From assembly GCA_041746635.1 (NCBI GenBank), contig JBGTGQ010000099.1, positions 1-64,000 of the forward strand: 64,000 nt of DNA, in the 5' to 3' direction. Positions 8,301-15,094 of this stretch are shown here, in pieces. The translations under genes were made by a program, and so were the position numbers. The notes beneath the pieces were generated by a model, which made no database searches, had not been told where the DNA came from, and saw nothing but the letters and a program-made list of their open reading frames with translations. The stretch's first letter is position 1; each line of letters opens with the position of its first letter. The stretch comes from CAMASH01 sp041746635. Lineage in GTDB: Bacteria; Verrucomicrobiota; Verrucomicrobiia; Chthoniobacterales; Terrimicrobiaceae.

Positions 8301-8554
8301 AGTCCCTGCAGATTGGTGGAAAGCGGATAAGTAACCTGATCCTCCACCTCCTGCGGACTCCTCCCCGACCAGTCCGCATAAACGATCACTTGGTTCTCAC
8401 TCAGGTCCGGGATCGCATCCACCGGAGTATTGCGGATGGCATGAATGCCCGCCGCCACGAGCAAAAGTGTGCCGCAGGCGACGAGAAAACGATTGCGCAG
8501 CGACCAATCAATGAGCCAGCCGATGGAACCGCTTTCCCGGCCTTCCGCCTTCAA
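5369..8554 (-). CDS. cusA: Heavy-metal RND efflux pump, CusA/CzcA family
   Basis: About 1060 residues, the normal length of HME-RND pumps. It is the inner-membrane proton-driven component that moves Cu(I)/Ag(I) or divalent metals through a tripartite complex. Seen: TM1 followed by NTPVDAIPDLSENQVIV, the VEDQVTYPL segment, LIEEIILVTLAHIVFLWHF, the GVLVDAGIVMTENV proton-relay region, and the second-half repeat ending VWIGYIALFGTAIQTGVV and VIGGMVSSLLHI. The likely start is TTG at 8552-8554: it overlaps the cusB stop as TTGA and has GGAGGT six bases upstream, inside cusB. No third gene for the outer-membrane channel (CusC/TolC type) is visible nearby. Metal specificity cannot be fixed from sequence alone; the Cu-type neighbours favour Cu/Ag. 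Confidence 0.93.
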   Translation of the reverse strand: MKAEGRESGSIGWLIDWSLRNRFLVACGTLLLVAAGIHAIRNTPVDAIPDLSENQVIVYADWSGRSPQEVEDQVTYPLSTNLQGLAGVKEVRAQSMFGFALLTVVFEDKIDNYFARTRVLERLSFLQDLMPEGVTPQLGPDATGLGWVYQYYLKVDPAKAPNGGYDLGALRSQQDFFIRYQLAAVNGVAEVAGIGGYVRQYQVAVDSGKMRQAGVTLREVMDALANSNINVGGKVIEENGMEFVVRGVGLVNSLDDLKRIAVKMRDGLPLYLEDIAEISLGGDFRRGALDVNGQEVVGGVVIMRTGENAMRVIQRVKEKIGQIASSLPPGVSIEPFYDRSSLIDRTIATLRHSLIEEIILVTLAHIVFLWHFRSILIVTIPLPVSILISFILMREFGISSNIMSLAGIAIAIGVLVDAGIVMTENVIRHCEEAEEKKGSRLTAGETMTATREAAHQVGRPIFFAMAIIILAFLPVFALTGQEGKLFHPLAFTKTFAMIGATLLGVTLVPVLCTWLVRGPFRGENDNVVMRFLTRLYRPALEWALGHGRTVLAGAVVILVASVLLASRIGTEFMPPLNEGSLLFMPVLLPSTSLTEVKRIMSWQDQVIKSVPEVESVAGKLGRAETATDPAPVEMIETTIMLHPPEKWRPGMTKDKIVAELSEKLTLVPGYVPGFLQPIENRILMLSTGIRAQVGIKILGADLDAIQQTAYEIEALVRKISGATGVAASRVQGKPYVQILPDRLALARYGLTIRDVMDVVEIGLGGLNVSTTIEGRARYPIQLRLQRGERDDIETIGSILIPTSEGSAVPLGQVAEIQRASGPSEISSEDGLLRVFVQTNVHGRDLGGFVKEVQQRLSQDITLPPGVTIKWSGQYEHQISAQRTLMLIVPVVLLIIFMLLTMVFRSVLEAAHVLLAVPFALSGGALLQFLLGYNFSVAVWIGYIALFGTAIQTGVVMVVYLEEALKRRQQERGAAFNLADLKTAVIEGAMLRLRPKVMTVTTVVASLLPIMWSVRTGAEVMKPLATPVIGGMVSSLLHILIVTPVIFYWLRKRSLLRSHAAA

Positions 8555-10209
8555 GGTTTCACCTCCGCGCCGCAATTCAACATTTCCGAACCCAGGTAGG
8601 GATTCCTTACCTCTTTGCCCGCTTGCACCCAGCGCGCTTGGGGCGGAGCACCGGGGAAACTGTCACCGGTCATGGGACATTCATAGACGCCGACCGTGAC
8701 CTTCTGTCCGCCGCGACCGAGAGCAAGCGCCAGTTCCGCACCCGCCATGCTCCAGGGCAGGAAACTCTCCCGCACCGCCTTCAAATCAGAACCCCCGGGA
8801 GTTCCCCGCAGAGCCTTCAATTTGGCGAGCGTTTCATCCGCCTCGGCATTTCCCGTGGCAGGAATCCCCGCCGCCAAAGGGGGCAAAGTTTGGCGGGCCT
8901 TGATCGCCGCCACCAGGTCATCGCCCGCGAGGGAATCCGTCACCAGGGCCAACTGATCCAAAAACGCCGTGGCTTCTTTTGAGGCAGGCAGTGCCGCCGC
9001 TGCTGGAGGAGCGCTTTCGGCGTGGAGCTGCGCGCCACCTCGCAATTGCGCCTCCGCGTCAATCATCAAATTTCCCTGCGTCACCACCCGATCCCCTTCC
9101 TTCAGGTCGAGAACTTCGATGCCCTCGTCGCCGACCCGGCCGGTTTTCACCGTCCGCTGTTCGTATTGACCGGCGGCATTTTCGACATAGACAACAGAGC
9201 GCCGCCCGTCCTGCAGCACGGCCGCGCGTGGGACGACCAACGTCGTTCCCAGGTCGGCCAGGATCTCCGCCTCGGCATAGGCCCGGTGCGGCAGCAAACG
9301 CCGGAGACCCTTGCTGTCGTCGGGTGCCGCCGGATTATCCACCTCGATGCGCACCTTGGTGCTGCGGGTGTTGGGATCAAAATTCGGATCAATGAATGTC
9401 ACCACGCCCGCAAAATCCCGCCCCGGCACGGTCGGGCTGCGCAGGACGGCTTTTTGTCCGAGGCGAATATCCGCCAGATCGCGCTCATACACCTCGGCGT
9501 GAAACCAGAGGCGGGCCAGTTCGCCCATCTCGAAAAGCATTTCGCCATTTTTGATATACTGACCCTTGAAGGCTTTCTTCGTCAGCACCGTCCCGCTGAG
9601 GGGAGCCAGCAGGTCAATGGTAAAGACCTCGCCGGACTGCCGGGCCAGACCCGCGACCTGCTCCGGACTGAGTCCGTATTGCACCAAGCGCTGGGCTGAA
9701 TTCCGCGCCACGGCATCATTCCGGCCCCGCATGGCGTTTTGGTATTCGCGCACAATGTAAAGCAACTCCGGACTGTAAATGGACGCCAGCGGACGCCCCT
9801 TTTCCACATACTCGCCGACATGGTTGACAAAGACCTGATCAATCCGGCCGTCATAGTAGGCGGCAATCACGCGGTGAAGGTTTTCATCATCCTCCAGGAT
9901 GCCGCTAAAACGCAGGGTCTTGGTCAGTTCGATTTTTCGCACCGGAGCCGTGGCCACGTTCAGAACATTGACCGAGTTGTGACTCAGCGAGATCACGCCT
10001 TCTGGCGCCGCCTTTCCTGCCTCACCTTCATAAACCGGCACCAGCTGCATCCCACAGATGGTGCAGTTGCCCGGCTTGTCCGAAGTGATCCATGGATGCA
10101 TCGGGCTTTGGTAGAACTTCACCTTGCGCTCCTCGTCTTTCGGCTTCGAGCAGCCGGTGAGAACAAAAACGGATAACAGGATCAGAAAGAATACGCGAAC
10201 AATGGTCAT
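8551..10209 (-). CDS. cusB: Periplasmic adaptor of metal RND pump, CusB type, with heavy-metal-binding and DUF3347 domains
   Basis: 552 residues. It starts with a lipoprotein signal ending VLTGC, then a heavy-metal-binding domain (about 32-58) with YQSPMHP and CTICGMQLVPVY, the pattern of CusB/CopA cytosolic or periplasmic metal sites. The middle has the membrane-fusion parts: lipoyl and hairpin region around YDGRIDQVFVNHVGEYVEKG and beta-barrel segments. The last ~140 residues are a DUF3347-like domain with ECPMTGDSF and a LNCG near the end; a free-standing DUF3347 protein is encoded at 11929-12381. ATG at 10207-10209 has a strong GGAGG ahead. The ECF-type motif lies 41 bp upstream, so it is probably the first gene of a cusBA operon induced by metal. 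Confidence 0.92.
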   Translation of the reverse strand: MTIVRVFFLILLSVFVLTGCSKPKDEERKVKFYQSPMHPWITSDKPGNCTICGMQLVPVYEGEAGKAAPEGVISLSHNSVNVLNVATAPVRKIELTKTLRFSGILEDDENLHRVIAAYYDGRIDQVFVNHVGEYVEKGRPLASIYSPELLYIVREYQNAMRGRNDAVARNSAQRLVQYGLSPEQVAGLARQSGEVFTIDLLAPLSGTVLTKKAFKGQYIKNGEMLFEMGELARLWFHAEVYERDLADIRLGQKAVLRSPTVPGRDFAGVVTFIDPNFDPNTRSTKVRIEVDNPAAPDDSKGLRRLLPHRAYAEAEILADLGTTLVVPRAAVLQDGRRSVVYVENAAGQYEQRTVKTGRVGDEGIEVLDLKEGDRVVTQGNLMIDAEAQLRGGAQLHAESAPPAAAALPASKEATAFLDQLALVTDSLAGDDLVAAIKARQTLPPLAAGIPATGNAEADETLAKLKALRGTPGGSDLKAVRESFLPWSMAGAELALALGRGGQKVTVGVYECPMTGDSFPGAPPQARWVQAGKEVRNPYLGSEMLNCGAEVKP

Positions 10210-10250
10210 GGAGTTTTCCTCCGGGAAGGATGCTTTTTCATATTAGGTCT

Positions 10251-10275
10251 ATTGCCGCGAAACCGGATAACCCTT
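10251..10275 (-). promoter_or_regulatory. Candidate ECF-sigma promoter of cusBA
   Basis: On the coding strand this 25-bp block reads AAGGGTTA, ten bases, then CGCGGCAAT-like sequence. The same spaced pattern (AGGG at positions 2-5, GCGGCA at 18-23) occurs upstream of the DUF3347 gene and of the sigma-factor operon. The 41-bp distance to the cusB ATG suits a promoter. Assignment to the local ECF sigma factor is inference from co-location and spacing. Confidence 0.55.
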
Positions 10276-10305
10276 GAACAACCTCGGCAGATAGCAAATC
10301 CATCC

Positions 10306-11358
10306 TCAATGGGGATGCCGGTGGTGGATGTCCGGATAATGCGGATGCCGGTGCGTGAGTCGGGCATGCTCGTGCTGGTGGGAATGCGGCTCCCCCGCCG
10401 GATCGGTGCTGCCGTGGACATGGTGATGATGTTCGTCGTGGGTGTGTTCATGAGAATGAGCCATGGGCAAATGAACATGCTCGTGTTCATGATTTTCGGA
10501 AAGATGCAGCCACACTCCGAGAGCCATCAACCCGCCCGCGAGCCAGAACATCACCCCAGGCTGCTCTGGAAACATCAGGAGCGACAACGCCGCCCCAACA
10601 AATGGTGCCGTCGAAAAATACGCCCCGGTCCGCGCCGTGCCGAGGTGCCGAAGCGCCAGCACAAAACTCGTCAGACTCACTCCGTAGCAAAGTAACCCCA
10701 GTAGCAAAGCTCCCGCCATCACCCCGGCGGCGGGCAATCGTTCACCCAAGGCAAACGCCAGCCCCACATTGACCACCCCGGCCACCCCACCCTTGAGGCT
10801 GGCAATCACGACCGGGTCCGCCGCGGAGACCCGCCGCGTGAGATTATTATCCAGCGCCCACCCCAGGCAGGCCCCTCCAATGGGCCAGGCCGCCAGCGAC
10901 CAAGCCACGCCCGAAGCAGGCCAGGCCAGCAAGACCGCCCCGGCCATAATCACGGCCATCCCCGCAAAAATCCGGCCGTCGAAATTCTCCCGAAAAATAA
11001 ACCACGCCAGCAACGCCGTAAAGACCCCTTCAAGATTGAGCAGCAAAGATCCCGCCGAGGCGTCAATCCCCTGCAAACCGCCCATCAGAAGGATCGGCGC
11101 CACCACTCCGCCAAAGAAAATCGCCCCGGCCAGCCAGGGCAAATCCTTCCGGGTCAAGGAGGTCTGCCTCTCTGGCTTTCCCCACAACAAACGCCAGGCT
11201 CCCAGCCCCAGCCCGGAACCAAGATAGAGCAGTCCCGCCAACATCACCGGACCCACGTGCTCGAGCAACATCTTGGCAAATGGTGTGCTCGCTCCGAAGA
11301 GCAGAGCCGCTAAAAGCCCATAGACCGGCCCGACGGGATGTTTTGGCACGAACGGCAT
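10306..11358 (-). CDS. EamA/DMT-family permease with histidine-rich C-terminal tail
   Basis: 350 residues. The first ~280 form ten hydrophobic segments in two EamA-type halves (first begins GLLAALLFGASTPFAKML, second near IGGACLGWALDNN), the drug/metabolite transporter fold of the inner membrane. From about residue 285 the chain becomes very rich in histidine (repeated HEHEH, HSHEHTHDEHHHH and HRHPH), over twenty His in 65 residues, a likely metal-binding tail. Together with the neighbours this points to metal transport or metal sensing rather than amino-acid export. It has the CxxC protein gene upstream and cusBA downstream on the same strand; a terminator at 11413-11442 separates it from the former. 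Confidence 0.82.
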   Translation of the reverse strand: MPFVPKHPVGPVYGLLAALLFGASTPFAKMLLEHVGPVMLAGLLYLGSGLGLGAWRLLWGKPERQTSLTRKDLPWLAGAIFFGGVVAPILLMGGLQGIDASAGSLLLNLEGVFTALLAWFIFRENFDGRIFAGMAVIMAGAVLLAWPASGVAWSLAAWPIGGACLGWALDNNLTRRVSAADPVVIASLKGGVAGVVNVGLAFALGERLPAAGVMAGALLLGLLCYGVSLTSFVLALRHLGTARTGAYFSTAPFVGAALSLLMFPEQPGVMFWLAGGLMALGVWLHLSENHEHEHVHLPMAHSHEHTHDEHHHHVHGSTDPAGEPHSHQHEHARLTHRHPHYPDIHHRHPH

Positions 11359-11412
11359 CTTGAAAGCAAAAACCCCCGTTGGCCAGATCGTATCGCGGGC
11401 GGAAAAAGCAAA

Positions 11413-11442
11413 CCGTCCCGGAGCTTGCGGCTCACGGGACGG
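11413..11442 (-). terminator. Rho-independent terminator after the CxxC protein gene
   Basis: Eight-base perfect arms CCGTCCCG (11413-11420) and CGGGACGG (11435-11442) with a 14-nt loop; read on the minus strand the stem is followed by TTTGCTTTTT. It lies about 20 bp after the stop of the gene at 11464-11832 and before the EamA gene. A decayed version of the same hairpin is part of the duplicate at 17457-17700. Confidence 0.8.
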
Positions 11443-11463
11443 CTTCTTGGGGAATTATGGCGA

Positions 11464-11832
11464 TCAGGCCTTGCTATAGACCATGCAGGGCTTACCGTTT
11501 TCATCAACGATGGTCATCGTCGTGGCGGGGCCACCGGTCTTGCCTGATGGGTTGGTCCAGGTAACTTTGAAGTCCTTTTTACAGCTCGGGCAATGCACCT
11601 TGTTGCCCTCCTCGCAAAGTTTCGCGGCTGCTTTGGCGTCCTTAATGTCGATGACGGTGTGGGAGTCGCACATCTTACAGGTAAGGGTGACTTTGTCCCC
11701 CGCTTTGAGCTCTTCGAACTGAGTCTTGGTGGTGAGATCAGTTCCTGCTTTTCCCGGAGGCAGCGCGAAGGCTGCGGAGGTGAGCGCGAGGGCGGCGAAC
11801 GTGGTGGTTAGGATGGATTTCAATGTTTTCAT
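11464..11832 (-). CDS. Secreted small protein with two CxxC pairs, metal island
   Basis: 122 residues with a signal peptide (MKTLKSILTTTFAALALTSAAFA). The mature part carries CKMC, then two more cysteines in HCPSCKKDF, plus a lone cysteine near the C terminus (GKPCMVY). The paired CxxC could form a zinc ribbon or bind Cu(I), and its place between cusBA/EamA and the DUF3347 gene supports a periplasmic metal-binding role. I do not recognise a named family. Its own terminator follows, so it is probably monocistronic. Upstream, a weak version of the cluster motif (AGGGTT, spaced to GCCACAGA) is present near 11890-11915. A truncated copy lies upstream of copA. Confidence 0.7.
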   Translation of the reverse strand: MKTLKSILTTTFAALALTSAAFALPPGKAGTDLTTKTQFEELKAGDKVTLTCKMCDSHTVIDIKDAKAAAKLCEEGNKVHCPSCKKDFKVTWTNPSGKTGGPATTMTIVDENGKPCMVYSKA

Positions 11833-11928
11833 TGGGTGTTTATGTTTTGATGTCTCTGTTGCTTAAGGAGATAGTCATGTAGTTGGCTGTCTGTGGCTAT
11901 GGGGTGTAACCCTACTCATTGAATGAGA

Positions 11929-12381
11929 TTACCCGCAGCAGCCGCCTTTTTTGGACGTGCCCATGCTGGTTGTAACTCCTTTAAGCGAACCGCAGGCCGG
12001 CATGGATTGGCCCATGTAGGGATTTTGAACTTCCGGGGTTTTCTGCACCCAATCAGCCTTCGCCATCGGGCAGGTCATCACATAGTAACCATCCAGGTTG
12101 GTCGCGAGCTTCACGGTGTCTTCGCTCACAGCCTTGAAATGCCCCCGGGCCTCTTCCAAGGTTTTGCTCGCGGCGAGTTCTGCGGCATGAGTGGCGATGG
12201 ATTTCTGGTCGTCCGCTTTGGCTGTCTCTGCCAGTGCGGTGGCCGCTTTTTTGGCGGCATCCAGGTTATCGTTGGTCAGGGCTTCGGACACGACGATGGA
12301 AGCATCGAGCACGGGATTCGCAGCGGCATGGGAAAGACCGGCGGCAAGGACGAGGGCGAGGAGCGGTAGGAGTTTTTTCAT
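11929..12381 (-). CDS. Secreted DUF3347-like metal-island protein with Cys-rich tail
   Basis: 150 residues. Signal peptide KKLLPLLALVLAAGLSHA, then an all-helical DUF3347-like domain with the pattern seen at the CusB C terminus: a helical pair, then TCPMAKADW, NPYMGQSMPACGS. The tail ends KKGGCCG, giving two adjacent cysteines. DUF3347 domains accompany Cu/Ag efflux systems; a role in carrying or sensing metal in the periplasm is inferred. The ATG is only 9 bp from the ECF-type motif, so if that motif is a promoter the mRNA would have almost no leader. Its 5' end is copied in decayed form at 13647 onwards. Confidence 0.75.
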   Translation of the reverse strand: MKKLLPLLALVLAAGLSHAAANPVLDASIVVSEALTNDNLDAAKKAATALAETAKADDQKSIATHAAELAASKTLEEARGHFKAVSEDTVKLATNLDGYYVMTCPMAKADWVQKTPEVQNPYMGQSMPACGSLKGVTTSMGTSKKGGCCG

Positions 12382-12533
12382 GTTGAGTAGATTGCCGCGG
12401 TACGCGGAAACCCTTGGATTTTCTTTTCGCTATTACGCGAGCAGCCGCTTCAGGTTTTCGCGCAGGATGGCGCGGGCGCGGCAAAGGCGGGTCTCCACCG
12501 CTTGGCCGGAATATCCCTTCACTGCGGCGATTT
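12309..12533. repeat. Direct repeat copy 1 (DUF3347 gene 5' end + spacer + sigma-gene 3' fragment)
   Basis: This segment holds the genuine 5' part of the DUF3347 gene, its upstream region and, at 12433-12533, a ~100-bp non-functional copy of the last codons of the sigma gene. It aligns along its whole length with 13647-13847, with many substitutions and some small indels. The two copies bracket the sialidase-like gene exactly: its stop codon touches the right edge of copy 1 and its start lies at the left edge of copy 2. Confidence 0.85.
12391..12415 (-). promoter_or_regulatory. Candidate ECF-sigma promoter/operator of the DUF3347 gene
   Basis: Coding strand AAGGGTTT, ten bases, GCGGCAAT, with exactly the spacing of the sites at 10251-10275 and 15095-15119. 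It ends 9 bp before the ATG. The matching place in the second direct repeat has lost the motif. The closeness to the start codon means either a leaderless mRNA or that the motif is an operator rather than a promoter. Confidence 0.5.
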
Positions 12534-13629
12534 ACCGCACCACGGAAAACTTGGGAACAGTTTGGTCGCCACGTTTTTCTTCCCAGACCAGAATGCCCGT
12601 CGTCCCGTCGGATGATGCCTTCAGCGAAGGGAATGCACCTTTGGGGATGGTCTGATCCGCACTTCCTTTCACAACAAGCCCATCTCCGGCTTGCCAGACG
12701 GCAAGTGTGGATCCCCCAACTTGGGCAAGGACCGGCTGTGATCCATTGCCAAGTTTTATCTCTGGCCCGGCGGGGGTGGTTAGGAAAATCCCTTTCTGTC
12801 GCCTCCACACGGCAAACACCCCGTTTCCAGGCACTGCAATGACATCACCTCCATCCATCGGACAGGCTTGCAACGGCCATGTGCCAGTGCCGAGCTTGGC
12901 GGCCGCAGAAAAGGTCACTCCACGGTTGGTGCTCTCGGCGAAATAAAGATCCCGGCTTCCTTTGAGCCAGTTTCGCCACATCACCACCAAACCTCCTTTA
13001 CCATCGGAAGCCACGGAAGGATGGCAACACTCGCAAACCGTTTTATCGGGAGAGTCGTAGATTTTGACGCTTGTGCTCCAAACACGGGCTCCCTTATCCA
13101 GTCGGGCTCCCCGAATTTCGGCTGCGCCCTTGGTGCGGGCATCAAGCCAAACGGCGTAAAAGCTGCCATCGGACAGCGCCGTGATGCTATCCAATCCTTC
13201 CCCTGCTGATTGGGAGTTGCCGTTAACCTGAACCGGCGAGGACCAGCTTTTTCCACCGTCGTCAGTAAAGACTGACATCAATTTTTTTCCCGGGAGCAAT
13301 ACCACGATCCGATCATCCGTGGCGGCCACTCGGGGTCCGCGGCGCATGCCCAGCATCAGATCATCCGTCTCCACGATTTTCTGAGGATCGGAGAAAGTGA
13401 CTCCCTGATCGTTCGACTGAACCCAATAAACTGTCTTATCTTTTCCGAAAACAACATATACCTTACCACCCGGAGCGACGGCAACTTGGGGCTGCTTTCC
13501 GCCGAAGCCCTCGGGCGCAAGGTCTTTGCCTTGGATTGAATCCGCTTTGAGACTGGCTAACAGCAGCAAACTCAGAATGCCGCCGGCACGCAGCACGCTT
13601 AATTTGGGGGATCGCCTCATTGCACCCAT
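12532..13629 (-). CDS. Secreted sialidase-like (BNR) beta-propeller protein
   Basis: About 365 residues from ATG 13627-13629. A signal peptide follows (a basic start RRSPKLSVLRAGG, then ILSLLLLASLKA). The mature protein shows repeated propeller blades with Asp-box-like turns: SNDQGVTFSDP, TDDGGKSWSSP, STNRGVTFSAA. This is the fold of exo-sialidases, but the catalytic Arg triad and Tyr cannot be identified, so enzyme activity is doubtful. A VCECC segment could bind metal. The frame stays open upstream into a copied 5' fragment of the DUF3347 gene with its own ATG at 13711-13713, so a fusion start is possible. The whole gene appears inserted between direct repeats. Confidence 0.7.
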   Translation of the reverse strand: MGAMRRSPKLSVLRAGGILSLLLLASLKADSIQGKDLAPEGFGGKQPQVAVAPGGKVYVVFGKDKTVYWVQSNDQGVTFSDPQKIVETDDLMLGMRRGPRVAATDDRIVVLLPGKKLMSVFTDDGGKSWSSPVQVNGNSQSAGEGLDSITALSDGSFYAVWLDARTKGAAEIRGARLDKGARVWSTSVKIYDSPDKTVCECCHPSVASDGKGGLVVMWRNWLKGSRDLYFAESTNRGVTFSAAAKLGTGTWPLQACPMDGGDVIAVPGNGVFAVWRRQKGIFLTTPAGPEIKLGNGSQPVLAQVGGSTLAVWQAGDGLVVKGSADQTIPKGAFPSLKASSDGTTGILVWEEKRGDQTVPKFSVVR

Positions 13630-13646
13630 TCGGCCTCCGCGGTCGG

Positions 13647-13847
13647 GCACCGGATTTGTCGCGGCAGTACGGGAAAAACCGGCGGCAGGGAGGATCGATA
13701 TGAGCGTTTTCATGTCGGGCAATTTACTTGGAATTTCATTCTGTCCCTACAAAAGCAGCCGCTTGAGCTTTTCGCGCAGGATGGCGCGGGCGCGGTAAAG
13801 TCGGGTCTCCACCGCTTTGCGGGAACATCCCGTCACCGCGGCGATTT
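13647..13847. repeat. Direct repeat copy 2 (DUF3347 5' fragment + sigma-gene 3' end)
   Basis: Counterpart of 12309-12533. Its left part (13647-13713) is a decayed copy of the DUF3347 signal-peptide region (encoding AAGFSRTAATNPV-like residues versus AAGLSHAAANPV in the intact gene). Its right part (13747-13847) is the functional 3' end of the sigma gene. Such reciprocal fragments are what a tandem duplication, or a single-crossover insertion of a circle carrying the same segment, would leave. Confidence 0.85.
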
Positions 13848-14313
13848 CCTCGTGGGACATGTCCTCGTATTCAAAAAGCACCACCGCTTCGCGCAGATCG
13901 TCCGGCAGGTCCTGCACGGCATCGCGCACCGCCGTGGCGCGCTCCCGCTTTTCCAAATCGCCGTCGGGAGTCAATCCGCCGGACGGGATTTGCAGCGGAC
14001 TGTCCTCCGGGTCAGTCGCATCCATCGAAACGGCGGGATGGCGGGATTTCCAGCGCGCGTGTTGACGGACCAAATTCGTGGCGATGGCAAAGAGCCAGGT
14101 CGAAAAAGTTCCGTCGGGACGGTAACGCTCGCGACTCTGATAGACGCGCACGAAAGTTTCCTCGGCCAGATCCAGCGCCACACTTTCGCTTCCGGTCAAG
14201 CGCAGCAAATAACTGGTGAGCCGCCGTTGCCAGCTGTCCATGATTTCGTTGAGCGCGAGATCCTCGCCCTCCCGCAGCCGGAGCATGGCGGCGACATCGG
14301 GATCGTCGTTCAT
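13747..14313 (-). CDS. ECF-type RNA polymerase sigma factor
   Basis: 188 residues from ATG 14311-14313, the usual ECF size; the frame is open further but upstream overlaps the sensor gene. Region 2 is seen in WQRRLTSYLLRLTGSES, DLAEETFVRVYQSRERYR and FSTWLFAIATNLVRQHARW; region 4 in LPDDLREAVVLFEYEDMSHEEIAAVTG and RKAVETRLYRARAILREKL. It recruits RNA polymerase to stress promoters. It overlaps the stop of the metal-sensor-like gene as TAATG, so it is the last gene of a three-gene operon. Given the surrounding island it probably controls metal resistance, and a motif shared by three upstream regions here is its likely target. Confidence 0.9.
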   Translation of the reverse strand: MNDDPDVAAMLRLREGEDLALNEIMDSWQRRLTSYLLRLTGSESVALDLAEETFVRVYQSRERYRPDGTFSTWLFAIATNLVRQHARWKSRHPAVSMDATDPEDSPLQIPSGGLTPDGDLEKRERATAVRDAVQDLPDDLREAVVLFEYEDMSHEEIAAVTGCSRKAVETRLYRARAILREKLKRLLL

Positions 14314-14756
14314 TAGTGCGCCTGATGCGAACGCTCCATCTCGGCGGGATGCAGCACGGTGGGAAGCATCATGGAGAGATACTTCTCGCGCTTCGCGGGC
14401 GGCATTTCCGCGGCAATCAAATAAAAATGCCCGAGCATGTTCGCACGGCATTCCGTGCGATAGCGGTCGGTCTCCGCAATGGCCGCGCGGATTTCCGGAG
14501 TCACTTCCTTACTCGTGCGGATCAACTCCACCAGCCGGTCGTCACTCGCCGCGATCTTCCGGCACATTTCCCGGCATTGCATTTCGTATTCTGCGTGCAG
14601 TGCCCCGGCTCGGCTGGCCTGCGCGTCATCCAAGCCAAACTCCGTGCGCAGCCAGCCCATCGGCGTCGCGCGCGGCTGCGACCGCTGATAAACCACCACC
14701 GCCGTTACCACCACCGCAATGATGGCCAAAACCAGCGTGACGAGCCCGCGTTTCAT
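14313..14756 (-). CDS. Periplasmic heavy-metal sensor/resistance protein, CnrX/ZraP/Spy-like
   Basis: 147 residues. One N-terminal membrane anchor (GLVTLVLAIIAVVVTAVVV) followed by a helical periplasmic part with LGLDD-like start (TEFGLDDAQASRAGALHAEYE), CREMCRKI, and RYRTECRANMLGHFYLIA. This is the layout of the CnrX/ZraP metal-sensor group, where His, Met, Cys and Glu bind metal and the signal passes to an anti-sigma and ECF sigma factor. The start ATG is 14754-14756; a longer frame exists but overlaps the upstream gene. Being sandwiched between a membrane protein gene and an ECF sigma gene fits that role. Confidence 0.78.
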   Translation of the reverse strand: MKRGLVTLVLAIIAVVVTAVVVYQRSQPRATPMGWLRTEFGLDDAQASRAGALHAEYEMQCREMCRKIAASDDRLVELIRTSKEVTPEIRAAIAETDRYRTECRANMLGHFYLIAAEMPPAKREKYLSMMLPTVLHPAEMERSHQAH

Positions 14757-14761
14757 AAAAC

Positions 14762-15067
14762 TCAGGAACCGCTGATCGCAGTGACGTGCGCGTAAGGATT
14801 CACCGACCGCAAATAAGCCTGCCGTCCATCCGGATTGGCCGAGCTGTGTCCGATCCAGGCCCCCGCGAGCATGGCCACCGCCACGGCAGCGACCGCCATC
14901 TGTGGCCGCGCCAGGGATGCGAGAAAATGCTTCCACAACGATTCTACGGCGAAGGATTTGCCCGCACCGACTGCCTCGATCCGCCGCCAGACGCCACGTT
15001 TGAAAGCCGCAGGCTCCGGCACCGCATGATCCCATGCTTTCAAGAGATTCGAGAGGTCGTCTTTCAT
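14762..15067 (-). CDS. Small single-pass membrane protein, probable anti-sigma factor
   Basis: 101 residues: a soluble helical part of about 50 residues (KDDLSNLLKAWDHAVPEP, then FKRGVWRRIEAV), one membrane segment (MAVAAVAVAMLAGAWIG) and a short outer tail. Size, topology and position as first gene of the sensor/sigma operon suggest an anti-sigma factor that holds the ECF factor at the membrane. No ZAS zinc motif (HxxxCxxC) is present, so the assignment rests on context. The next gene starts 5 bp after its stop. The ECF-type motif sits 27 bp upstream, implying autoregulation. Confidence 0.6.
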   Translation of the reverse strand: MKDDLSNLLKAWDHAVPEPAAFKRGVWRRIEAVGAGKSFAVESLWKHFLASLARPQMAVAAVAVAMLAGAWIGHSSANPDGRQAYLRSVNPYAHVTAISGS

Positions 15068-15094
15068 AGTCTGCTCCGTGTTTCCAATGAGTTT

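Noticed and set aside
12433..12533. A second sigma-factor gene
   Set aside because: Only about 100 bp matching the sigma 3' end, without regions 2 or a start; it is part of the direct repeat.
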